This document shows positions 9,973 to 16,580 of a stretch of 64,000 bases of DNA, in pieces (within the stretch, counting starts at the first letter, position 1; each line of letters begins with the position of its first letter). A program made the position numbers and the translations under genes. The notes beneath the pieces are model-generated. The model was not told where the DNA came from. It ran no database searches and saw nothing but the letters and a program-made list of their open reading frames with translations. The stretch is from Salegentibacter sp. Hel_I_6 (GTDB lineage: Bacteria; Bacteroidota; Bacteroidia; Flavobacteriales; Flavobacteriaceae): the NCBI RefSeq assembly GCF_000745315.1, contig NZ_JQNQ01000001.1, positions 1,488,001 through 1,552,000 of the forward strand. Direction: 5' to 3'.

Positions 9973-10583
9973 TGAATTTTTTGGCTGAATTAATTAAATA
10001 TCAAGCTCTTACCTATTTTCAGCAAAACCTGATAGGCTTAACGGGTGTAGGGAGTTGTTAAGCGTGGTACAATTTAGGAAAAATTAAGAGAATTTAGAGT
10101 ATATTGGTTTGGAACCAACCACGTAAAAATCTGGTTGTTCTAAAAATCATTATATTTGAATTCAAGTTGAAGATAGCGGTTAAGGAGTGGCCAACACCTG
10201 GCAGATGATGGGGGCAACTTTCGGCTAATAAGGACGGCGTTATCTGATATTAATCTGCAACTAAGCTCCGTGTGAGGCGGGGCTTAATTATATTTGCCGC
10301 GGAGGAGAGTGTTTCCAGAATACCCCAAGATACAAGAAAATCTCCCCGAAAAGATGTTATGCAAGCATTCGCTTTTTAAATTGAGTAATTGAAACTTTAA
10401 GTCTTATATTCAGCCTCGGATGGCATTTCCCTGGTGATGGTATAAGACTTATCTTATATGCCTTAAATGCGGCTTTGGATTGCAGTTCCTTATGGGACGG
10501 TTTTAGGCTTTAAAAGCAGCTTTAGATAGTTTTGTAGATTATAAAAATCAATTCTATCTGATGAGCTGGTTTTTACTTAACGA
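9973..10583. other. 611-bp intergenic region with promoter-like box and paired hairpins
   Basis: No convincing coding frame. It should hold the hsdM promoter near 9973-10100, though no clear -7 box was found there. On the plus strand TATATTTG (10151-10158) matches the -7 consensus and is preceded by a near-perfect inverted repeat, GAACCAACC (10112-10120) with GGTTGTTC (10133-10140). A second TATATTTG is at 10289-10296. The segment 10160-10300 folds locally (for example AAGCTCC with GGGGCTT near 10264-10286). Two related hairpins at 10398-10508 are listed separately. A small RNA gene is possible but not shown. Confidence 0.4.
10398..10508. repeat. Two tandem sequence-related hairpins
   Basis: Hairpin A has a perfect 11-bp stem, TAAGTCTTATA (10398-10408) with TATAAGACTTA (10441-10451), and a 32-nt loop. 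Hairpin B has the stem GCCTTAAA (10460-10467) with TTTTAGGC (10501-10508), 7 of 8 paired, and a 33-nt loop. The two loops align at roughly two thirds identity by eye; both contain a GGAT-GCA-TTCC pattern. A weaker third copy of the loop start (GCAGCTTTAGATAG) follows near 10516. Loop conservation with changing stem sequence suggests a folded RNA or a degenerate repeat element. Confidence 0.5.
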
Positions 10584-11246
10584 TTACCAAACTATTTCAG
10601 GGTAATCATCGTAATTTAATTGGTCTACTTTACAACCTAATTCTTTGGCCCTACTTTCCATATCAGACTTCCACATTTTATAAGCCGGTGAAAATTGGGA
10701 ATAAGCAATTAATAAATCGGGTATACCACGAAATCTTCTTTTTCCCGGGGTCTTGCTCAAATATTCTATATTAATACCCTGCAGCACTAAAAAAACCAGG
10801 TTATTATGTATATCAATTTTTTGACCTATGAAAAGTTGAATTTGTTGTGCGCCCTGGGGATCATATTCAAATAAGGCTTTCTTACAATTATATTCAAGGA
10901 TATAAAGATTTGCCTGATCCAGGGCATCCAACACTACATAACCTGCATTATAGCGAAGAACGGAAATTAAATAAAGTAAGTCTATCCACAGGTATCTAAA
11001 GCCTAAATATTCAACCTTATTTTCCGAATCAAAAACAAACTTTTCTTTTAACCTGGAATGCTGGAAAGCTTTTCGAACCTCATAAGCAAAGCCCATTATT
11101 ATATCTGCCTGCCCCTTCTCTTCCTTCTTATATTCATTTAACCGCTCTCCTATTTTGTGAATGGTTTCATACAGGCTTGTTAAGTCACGGTAATCACCCC
11201 ATAATTCTATTCCTGTCCCTTTCTTGGTTGGGTTACTTTGAAGCAT
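10584..11246 (-). CDS. Hypothetical protein, possibly DUF6904-like
   Basis: 220 residues, no signal peptide or membrane segment. The N-terminal stretch KKGTGIELWGDYRDLTSLYETIH recalls, from memory only, proteins annotated as DUF6904; this was not checked. The middle is hydrophobic and helical (GFRYLWIDLLYLISVLRYN). Several aromatic and Trp residues occur near the C-terminus, which ends EIVW. It is a stand-alone minus-strand gene between the restriction operon and a GNAT gene. A -7-like GATATTTG lies upstream on the minus strand near 11285. The position inside a defence island makes a defence-related role possible, but nothing in the sequence shows it. Confidence 0.7.
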   Translation of the reverse strand: MLQSNPTKKGTGIELWGDYRDLTSLYETIHKIGERLNEYKKEEKGQADIIMGFAYEVRKAFQHSRLKEKFVFDSENKVEYLGFRYLWIDLLYLISVLRYNAGYVVLDALDQANLYILEYNCKKALFEYDPQGAQQIQLFIGQKIDIHNNLVFLVLQGINIEYLSKTPGKRRFRGIPDLLIAYSQFSPAYKMWKSDMESRAKELGCKVDQLNYDDYPEIVW

Positions 11247-11406
11247 AAAAGAGCATTTTAATTTTGTATTCTTTTTTCAAATATCACCATTTAAATCAAT
11301 TTGGTATATTTAGTAATCACCAAATTTTTGATAGTTATGGAAGCCCGGAAAAGGCGAGCACGGAGCTTCAATCCGAGACAGGTTTGAGGATTGTTTTTAT
11401 ACTTTC

Positions 11407-12093
11407 TTAGCTTTTCATTTTTTCCCATTCAAGATCTTCAAGTTTCCACGTATAATTTCTCACTTCATCTGCAACTTCTTTTAGTTCTTTATCATCATCA
11501 ACAGACATTAAAAGCTCATCACTAATTTTAGAAAGTGTTTTATAAGCAAAAAATGCTCTTCGCCTTAATTCTTCAAACCTATCCGGGTTAATATCCGAGT
11601 CTGTTTCATTGAGATTTTCATTATTCCAATTAAACTGAGTTTTATTTAATTCAAATTCTGTTTCTATTTCGTTAATTGCTTTAAATCCAAGTTTGATAGC
11701 TACACCTTTAGAGCCTGAATAATTTTTATCTCCTATTGCTCTGTAATCAATAGTTAATCTTTGAACTTCTCGATCATCATAAAAAATATAAGGAAGAATT
11801 GCTTCCCTCAATGCTGTAGTCAAATATCCTTTCTTTCTGTGTTTAGGAACTATGTACCAATGTAAATCGTTGTACATGTCGAGAACAGCCCCGACATATT
11901 CCTGTAATTCATTTTTTAAGAAAAAGAACCTGTATGAACCGGAATTCCCAATAATGTCATCTGTGATTTTTGGTTGTTCCGACCATACCTTAGCAACATC
12001 AACGTATTTGTTTATTTGTCGGGTGAAAATTGATTCACCTACCTTTCCCTTATTTAGGCGGTCAATATATTTTCTGATTTCTCTTTCAGTCAT
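11407..12093 (-). CDS. GNAT-family N-acetyltransferase
   Basis: Probable acetyl-CoA-dependent acyltransferase of unknown substrate. Of 228 residues, the first ~150 carry the GNAT fold. A strand (LQEYVGAVLDMYNDLHWYIVP) is followed by the acetyl-CoA pyrophosphate-binding motif KHRKKGYLTTALREAIL, then VAIKLGFKAINEIE as the usual last helix and strand. The C-terminal ~75 residues are acidic and helical (MSVDDDKELKEVADEVRNYT) and do not belong to the GNAT core. It faces away from hamA and is monocistronic. An association with Hachiman is only positional. Confidence 0.8.
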   Translation of the reverse strand: MTEREIRKYIDRLNKGKVGESIFTRQINKYVDVAKVWSEQPKITDDIIGNSGSYRFFFLKNELQEYVGAVLDMYNDLHWYIVPKHRKKGYLTTALREAILPYIFYDDREVQRLTIDYRAIGDKNYSGSKGVAIKLGFKAINEIETEFELNKTQFNWNNENLNETDSDINPDRFEELRRRAFFAYKTLSKISDELLMSVDDDKELKEVADEVRNYTWKLEDLEWEKMKS

Positions 12094-12151
12094 TTAAACG
12101 ATTTTTTTCAAATGAAAGTTAACAAGTAATATCCCTACTAAAATACTTCAT

Positions 12152-12209
12152 AAACCCAATTTTCTAAAGCTAAAGATATTTATTAAAAGTTGATTACGGA
12201 AAACCGTAA
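12152..12209. repeat. Left 58-bp direct repeat flanking Hachiman
   Basis: Aligns without gaps to 15577-15634 with about 45 of 58 positions identical by hand count. Both copies start AAAC, share CAATTTT and TAAAGCTAAA, and end in a TTAC...GTAA palindrome. The pair brackets hamA and hamB exactly. They could be remnants of a duplication at insertion, recombination sites, or two operators for the neighbouring Xre regulator. Confidence 0.6.
12194..12209. promoter_or_regulatory. TTACGG-AAAA-CCGTAA palindrome (possible Xre operator)
   Basis: Perfect 6-bp inverted repeat with a 4-bp spacer, about 210 bp before hamA. It has the same TTAC-N8-GTAA frame as the palindrome in the promoter of the Xre gene (15944-15961) and the site at 15619-15634. 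Confidence 0.45.
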
Positions 12210-12421
12210 CGACTGGCATATCTAAACTAAAAAAATTTAGATATAAGCAAAAACCGGTTTAGTCAACAATGTGTGCTTATTGGGCTGTGCCGTCCACACT
12301 GAATCTTAGTTATTGTAGACAGTTGTTTTTACTAGATTTAAAATTAATTCTAAGTTGATGATTAAACTCTTAGGTGTAAAATAAAGTATATTAGCGTTCA
12401 ATACTAACCTAAATACGCTAA

Positions 12422-13372
12422 ATGGAAAATTCTGATGAACCCTCAATCGGTGATTTTGAAATTTTATTAGATGATTTTTTCTGTAATTTAAATCCGGACA
12501 CAAAATTACAAGATATTGATCGTAAACGAGTATTAAGTGTGGTCAATAGTTTTGAAGAAGGAAAGTGGAGATACCAAGAATTTCAAAACTTTATTTGGGA
12601 TAATATAGCGGAAACCGCACTTTCATATCAAGATCGAAATGCTTTAATAAATCAATCACATTCTTCTTTAATCGAAGCAGCGAAAAATTTACGTTTAATA
12701 GATAATCCTTACGGAGAAACAGAAGGCAGTGAGTTGGCTGAAATTCTTTTATATGGGTTTATGAAGCACCATTTCAAAGCTCTTACTGCAGTTCCAAAAA
12801 TTTTTTATAAACAGAATCCAAAGGATAATGCAAAAGGGGCGGACAGCGTTCACGTGGTTTTGGAAGATGATGATAGTTTTACGCTTTGGTTCGGGGAATC
12901 TAAATTCTATAATTCTATAGAGGATGCGAGGTTAAGCACCATTATCAAATCTGTTGAGGAATCATTGACGAAAGAAAAACTACAAAAAGAGAACCGTATT
13001 ATAACTAACGTTCAAGACTTACAGGCAATTTTACAGGACAAAAAAGAAGTTTATGAAAAAATAAAAAAACTATTATCAAAAAGCACATCTGTTGATAAAA
13101 TTAAAGCAAAACTGAATGTTCCAATTTTAATATTGCATCAATGTGATATCACTAATTCTTGCATCGAAATGACAGAAGATTATAAAAAGGAAATTATGGA
13201 ACATCACATAGAACGTGCTGAGTCGTATTTTAAGAAGCAAATTAAGAAACTCAATTCTAAAGTTTTTAAATATTCAGAAATATCTTTTCACTTAATCTTA
13301 TTTCCTATACCTGAAAAAAAGCCAATTGTGGAAAAGTTTCTAAATAATGTTGAATTTTATAAGAATCAATAA
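12422..13372 (+). CDS. hamA: Hachiman anti-phage protein HamA (DUF1837)
   Basis: Effector of the Hachiman defence system; HamA is known as a DUF1837 nuclease restrained by the helicase HamB. The 316 residues carry the DUF1837 hallmarks: GSELAEILLYG near 102-112, then PKIFYKQNPKDNAKGADSVH near 125-144, then FTLWFGESKFYNS near 153-165. The pattern D(141)...E(159)-S-K(161) fits a PD-(D/E)xK-like active site. HamB begins two bases after its stop, so the two are co-transcribed. The remainder is Lys-rich and helical. The motif order and the partner helicase make the identification firm. Confidence 0.9.
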   Translation: MENSDEPSIGDFEILLDDFFCNLNPDTKLQDIDRKRVLSVVNSFEEGKWRYQEFQNFIWDNIAETALSYQDRNALINQSHSSLIEAAKNLRLIDNPYGETEGSELAEILLYGFMKHHFKALTAVPKIFYKQNPKDNAKGADSVHVVLEDDDSFTLWFGESKFYNSIEDARLSTIIKSVEESLTKEKLQKENRIITNVQDLQAILQDKKEVYEKIKKLLSKSTSVDKIKAKLNVPILILHQCDITNSCIEMTEDYKKEIMEHHIERAESYFKKQIKKLNSKVFKYSEISFHLILFPIPEKKPIVEKFLNNVEFYKNQ

Positions 13373-13374
13373 TT

Positions 13375-15495
13375 ATGGCAATAGATGTATTCCAAAAATG
13401 TAGTGAAATAAATGACCTGCTTATTGATAATAAAGAGAATGATGCTAGGAATGAATTGATAAAACTTTTAGATTATCATCAATCTGAGGAACTTGAGTAT
13501 ACACCACTAATTAATAACTTAATACGGCAAACTGGTTTATATCCATATATTGATTATGAAAACGCTAATTGGCAGGAGAAATTTTTATATGATATTTTTA
13601 AAGTAGACACTGGTGAAAAAGACCAATTACCTTTACATCGAGAACAATCTAGGCTTCTAAAAAAATTATTGAACAATGAAAGCATAGCAGTAAGTGCTCC
13701 AACTTCGTTTGGGAAAAGTTTTGTAATCGATGCTTACATTTCAATAAACAAACCGAATACTGTTGTTATTATTGTTCCTACAATTGCTCTTACGGATGAA
13801 ACTAGAAGGAGATTATATAAAAAATTCTCAGATTCTTATAAGATTATAACTACTGCGGAAGCAGATTTAGCTGAAAAGAATATTTTAATTTTTCCTCAAG
13901 AAAGAGCGATAAATTATGTCAATAAATTAAAATCTATTGATATGTTGATCATTGACGAATTCTACAAAGCAAGTTCTAATTTTGACAAGGATCGTTCTTC
14001 AACATTAATAAAAGCTATTCTAAAATTAGGTAAAGTTGCCAAACAAAAGTATTTCTTAGCACCTAACATTTCTAAACTGACGAATAACCCTTTTACAAAA
14101 GGTATGGAATTCGTTGAATTAGATTTCAACACAGTCTTTCTTGAGAAGCATAACTTATATCAAGATATAAAAAAGGATGAGGAAGCTAAAAGTATTGCAT
14201 TAGTAGGTATTCTGAGTAATAAGCAAACCAAGACGTTAATTTACGCTGGCACCTATAAAAATATAGATAATATTTCCAATTTACTACTAACATCTTTACC
14301 AGATAAAGAAAGAAAAGTACTTATTGATTTTTCAAAATGGCTAAGTAAAAACTATAGTTATAATTGGAGTTTGACAAAATTGGTAAAAAAAGGTGCAGGT
14401 GTGCATAATGGTAAATTACATAGATCTATAAGCCAAATTCAGGTAAAGTTATTTTCTGAAAAGCATGATGGTATTGATGATTTAATATCTACTTCATCAA
14501 TTATCGAGGGTGTCAATACATCTGCAGAAAATGTTGTAATATGGGCTAATAGGAGTGGAAAGGGTAATGCTAAACTAAATGATTTTACCTATAAAAATAT
14601 TATGGGTAGGGGCGGTAGAATGTTTAAACATTTTATTGGTAAAATCTACATCCTGGACGAACCACCAAAAGAATCACAAACACAATTAGATATTCCATTT
14701 CCTGACGAGATTCTTGGAGATATTGATGAAGAAAAATTTAAGGAAGAACTTACCACAGACCAAATAGCTAAAATAATATCCTATAAAGAAGAAATGCGGG
14801 TTATTTTAGGTGATAAGCAGTTTGAACAATTAATTTCTGAAAATAGTTTTCAAACTAGTAACATGGATCTTATTAAGGATGTTGCTTTAGATATGAAAAG
14901 TAATCCGGATAATTGGAATGGCTTAGGTTATTTGAATGCATCAGCTCCTTCAAAATGGGATCGTATGCTATATAAGGTCATTAAATTGCAACCTGGAGGA
15001 TGGGAAATAGAATATTCCAAATTTGTTGAATTTGTAAAAAAGTTAAAATATAATTGGTTTAAACCTATACCCGTTTTATTGGGTGATTTGGAAAAAGAAA
15101 ATATTGGGATTGATGATTTTTTCAAATTGGAAAGGAAAGTGACATTTAAACTCTCATCCCTTTTAAGTGATATTAATATTTTACAAAAGGAAATTTTACC
15201 TGATAAAAATTACGACATTTCTCGATTTGTGTCATTAACATCTCATGCGTTCTTACCCACAGCAGTCTATCAATTAGAGGAATATGGACTCCCAAGAATG
15301 TTGTCAAGAAAAGTACATAAGGCAGGTTTAATAAATTTTCATGATAAAGAATTAGATATTCATTCCTGTCTAGAAAAATTTAAATCACTTGGTTTAAAGA
15401 CGGTAAAAAATAATGTTGAAATTGATGTTTTTGATGATTATATACTTGATTACTTTTTTGAAGGAATTACTCTAAATCGGAATGATGAAAATTAG
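13375..15495 (+). CDS. hamB: Hachiman helicase HamB
   Basis: SF2 helicase partner of HamA, thought to sense damaged or invading DNA and release the nuclease. Of 706 residues, Walker A APTSFGKS is at 108-115 and motif II IDEFYK at 193-198, a variant of DEAD/DEAH typical of this group. SSIIEGVNTSAENVVIW falls around 380-396 and motif VI NIMGRGGRMF near 408-417. The C-terminal ~280 residues are unassigned. The preceding segment (residues 1-90) is helical. It is the second and last gene of the pair; the downstream Xre gene is on the opposite strand. Confidence 0.9.
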   Translation: MAIDVFQKCSEINDLLIDNKENDARNELIKLLDYHQSEELEYTPLINNLIRQTGLYPYIDYENANWQEKFLYDIFKVDTGEKDQLPLHREQSRLLKKLLNNESIAVSAPTSFGKSFVIDAYISINKPNTVVIIVPTIALTDETRRRLYKKFSDSYKIITTAEADLAEKNILIFPQERAINYVNKLKSIDMLIIDEFYKASSNFDKDRSSTLIKAILKLGKVAKQKYFLAPNISKLTNNPFTKGMEFVELDFNTVFLEKHNLYQDIKKDEEAKSIALVGILSNKQTKTLIYAGTYKNIDNISNLLLTSLPDKERKVLIDFSKWLSKNYSYNWSLTKLVKKGAGVHNGKLHRSISQIQVKLFSEKHDGIDDLISTSSIIEGVNTSAENVVIWANRSGKGNAKLNDFTYKNIMGRGGRMFKHFIGKIYILDEPPKESQTQLDIPFPDEILGDIDEEKFKEELTTDQIAKIISYKEEMRVILGDKQFEQLISENSFQTSNMDLIKDVALDMKSNPDNWNGLGYLNASAPSKWDRMLYKVIKLQPGGWEIEYSKFVEFVKKLKYNWFKPIPVLLGDLEKENIGIDDFFKLERKVTFKLSSLLSDINILQKEILPDKNYDISRFVSLTSHAFLPTAVYQLEEYGLPRMLSRKVHKAGLINFHDKELDIHSCLEKFKSLGLKTVKNNVEIDVFDDYILDYFFEGITLNRNDEN

Positions 15496-15576
15496 TAAAT
15501 CGAACCTGTATTAACAATTGCGAACAACTCGTATATCCATTACAATTTATCTTTTTAATGATAAATATACCGGGAC

Positions 15577-15634
15577 AAACTCAATTTTATAAAGCTAAAC
15601 ATCTTTAACCAAAAGATATTACGAAAAAACGTAA
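15577..15634. repeat. Right 58-bp direct repeat flanking Hachiman
   Basis: Partner of 12152-12209 (about 45 of 58 identical, no gaps). It starts 81 bp after the hamB stop and ends 6 bp before the stop codon of the convergent Xre gene. Confidence 0.6.
15619..15634. promoter_or_regulatory. TTACG-N6-CGTAA palindrome
   Basis: Inverted repeat at the end of the right direct repeat, one base pair per arm shorter than the copy at 12194-12209. It lies between two convergent genes, so an operator role at this copy is less obvious. Confidence 0.35.
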
Positions 15635-15640
15635 AGGGAA

Positions 15641-15901
15641 TTATTTTCCATCGAGACTACGATAATATTCTTTAAAATCATAATCAATATTTAGTAAATC
15701 CATTGGATGCACCCTTAAGCCAATTGCAATGTCGATCAAAGTGGTAAGCTGACAATCAATATTATTATTGGCTACATCACTAATTCTTGCCGCTGTAGTG
15801 TGGCACTTTCCTGATATCTCATTATAAGGAATATCTCCTTTAATTTGCTTCAATCTAGCTGCTATCAATGCTTTAATTTCTTCCACTTTATTGTCCTTCA
15901 T
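15641..15901 (-). CDS. Small Xre-type helix-turn-helix regulator
   Basis: 86 residues from the ATG at 15901. A GTG at 15931 would add ten residues but would begin within the palindromic promoter region. The sequence shows a HigA/Xre-like HTH: IPYNEISGKCHTTAARISDV as helices 2-3, then LTTLIDIAIGLRVHPMDLL as the closing helices. It is likely a DNA-binding repressor. Its promoter region carries the perfect 18-bp palindrome at 15944-15961, so autoregulation is plausible. It lies convergent to Hachiman and may control it through the related palindromes, which is inference. No toxin partner is adjacent. Confidence 0.75.
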   Translation of the reverse strand: MKDNKVEEIKALIAARLKQIKGDIPYNEISGKCHTTAARISDVANNNIDCQLTTLIDIAIGLRVHPMDLLNIDYDFKEYYRSLDGK

Positions 15902-15943
15902 ATTTTGCTTTTCTGCAATTTGAAGGATCACGGTAAAAATTCT

Positions 15944-15961
15944 ATTACCGAATTCGGTAAT
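15944..15961. promoter_or_regulatory. 18-bp perfect palindrome, probable Xre operator
   Basis: ATTACCGAA joined to TTCGGTAAT, a perfect palindrome, with a further CGGTAA half-site at 15931-15936 pairing with TTACCG at 15945-15950. It sits between the Xre start and the plus-strand -7 box at 15977, so one bound dimer could control both directions. Confidence 0.6.
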
Positions 15962-15976
15962 ATTAAAATAAATTAT

Positions 15977-16003
15977 TATATTTGATTAACATTAATATAT
16001 TTG
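15977..16003 (+). promoter_or_regulatory. Two overlapping -7 boxes for the folded RNA and SusC leader
   Basis: TATATTTG occurs at 15977-15984 and again at 15996-16003, both exact matches to the Bacteroidota -7 consensus TAnnTTTG on the plus strand. The Xre palindrome lies just upstream, in the region where -33 contacts are expected. Confidence 0.5.
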
Positions 16004-16050
16004 CGAAACTTCTTAAAGTAAAATATTAGAAGCATTTCGCTTTGAATCTC

Positions 16051-16153
16051 GAATCAAAAACTGGTAATTTTTAACGACGAGAGGATAAGCATTATGCTCA
16101 CGACCCGGGCGTGGGCTTGCTTATTGTCGTAAGGTATACCAGTACCCTGATTC
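16051..16153 (+). ncRNA. Putative structured RNA, five nested helices
   Basis: The segment folds into one long rod of consecutive, correctly nested helices. GAATCA (16051-16056) pairs with TGATTC (16148-16153). ACTGGTA (16060-16066) pairs with TACCAGT (16137-16143), ACGAC (16074-16078) with GTCGT (16126-16130), ATAAGCA (16085-16091) with TGCTTAT (16118-16124), and GCTCACG (16096-16102) with CGTGGGC (16110-16116, one G-U). That is 32 base pairs in 103 nt. Promoter boxes lie ~50 bp upstream. I do not recognise the family. It could also act as a DNA cruciform. Confidence 0.6.
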
Positions 16154-16288
16154 GGTAAGTTGAGCCGCGCCCTTTTTGTTTTTGCAAACAAGGCAATTTC
16201 TCTTCATAATTTTCAAAGTGATTTTCTACAATTTTTAAGTTCCGCAACATCAAAATAACTGTTTTGGTTATCTAAAAGTATGTCTAAT

Positions 16289-16545
16289 CTTAAGCTTGTT
16301 GCGGGACAGGCCAAAATTTTTACAATCCCGTGGGTGCTGTAATGCCCTATATTTTTTTACAGCTTTGGGTGGGAAAAGCCTCTACAAGGGCTTTGGGAAC
16401 ATTAGTAATAGGTTTGCAGTTTCGGCTATAGGGAGCCGGAAATCCCCTTCATTTTATAATAAATGTATTCGGGGCTATTTGAATTAAGCTAAAAGCCTTC
16501 CCATACTAAAGATTGGCGTCTGAGTGGGGAAGGCCTAAGCTTAAG
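16289..16545 (+). ncRNA. Putative structured leader upstream of susC
   Basis: A closing stem CTTAAGCTT (16289-16297) with AAGCTTAAG (16537-16545) encloses several hairpins. These are GCTGTAA (16336-16342) with TTACAGC (16357-16363), a CCCC...GGGG pair near 16444-16474, and GCCTTCCC (16495-16502) with GGGAAGGC (16527-16534). It ends 35 bp before the susC ATG. It may be a riboswitch-like leader, a regulatory RNA, or a dispersed repeat element. No known riboswitch consensus (cobalamin, TPP, SAM) was seen. Confidence 0.5.
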
Positions 16546-16580
16546 TAAAACAATGTTTCACTTAAATCACACGTAAAATT

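Larger units (their letters stand above)
12094..12421. other. 328-bp intergenic region upstream of hamA and the GNAT gene
   Basis: Divergent promoter region. It contains the left 58-bp direct repeat (12152-12209) with its TTACGG-N4-CCGTAA palindrome. Next is a perfect 9-bp inverted repeat, ATATCTAAA (12218-12226) with TTTAGATAT (12236-12244). A GTGTG...CACAC pair follows near 12271-12299. No coding frame is supported. Confidence 0.5.
15932..16580. other. 649-bp non-coding region before the SusC operon
   Basis: Holds the divergent Xre operator, two plus-strand -7 boxes, a 103-nt rod-like fold (16051-16153), a T-rich possible terminator near 16169-16182 (GCCGCGCCC then T-runs), and a ~257-nt folded segment ending 35 bp before susC. 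An open frame of 63 codons at 16296-16487 coincides with the folded segment and is judged not to be a gene. Confidence 0.6.

Noticed and set aside
10398..10545. CRISPR array or type III toxin-antitoxin repeats
   Set aside because: Only two or three diverged units, no regular spacers, no cas genes, and no endoribonuclease toxin gene downstream in the right orientation.
16051..16153. Integron attC site
   Set aside because: The fold is attC-like in shape, but no GTTRRRY/RYYYAAC core pair and no integron integrase or cassette array is present.
16296..16487. 63-codon plus-strand frame in the SusC leader
   Set aside because: It lies wholly inside the strongly paired leader, has no protein-like composition or start context, and its hairpins explain the sequence better.
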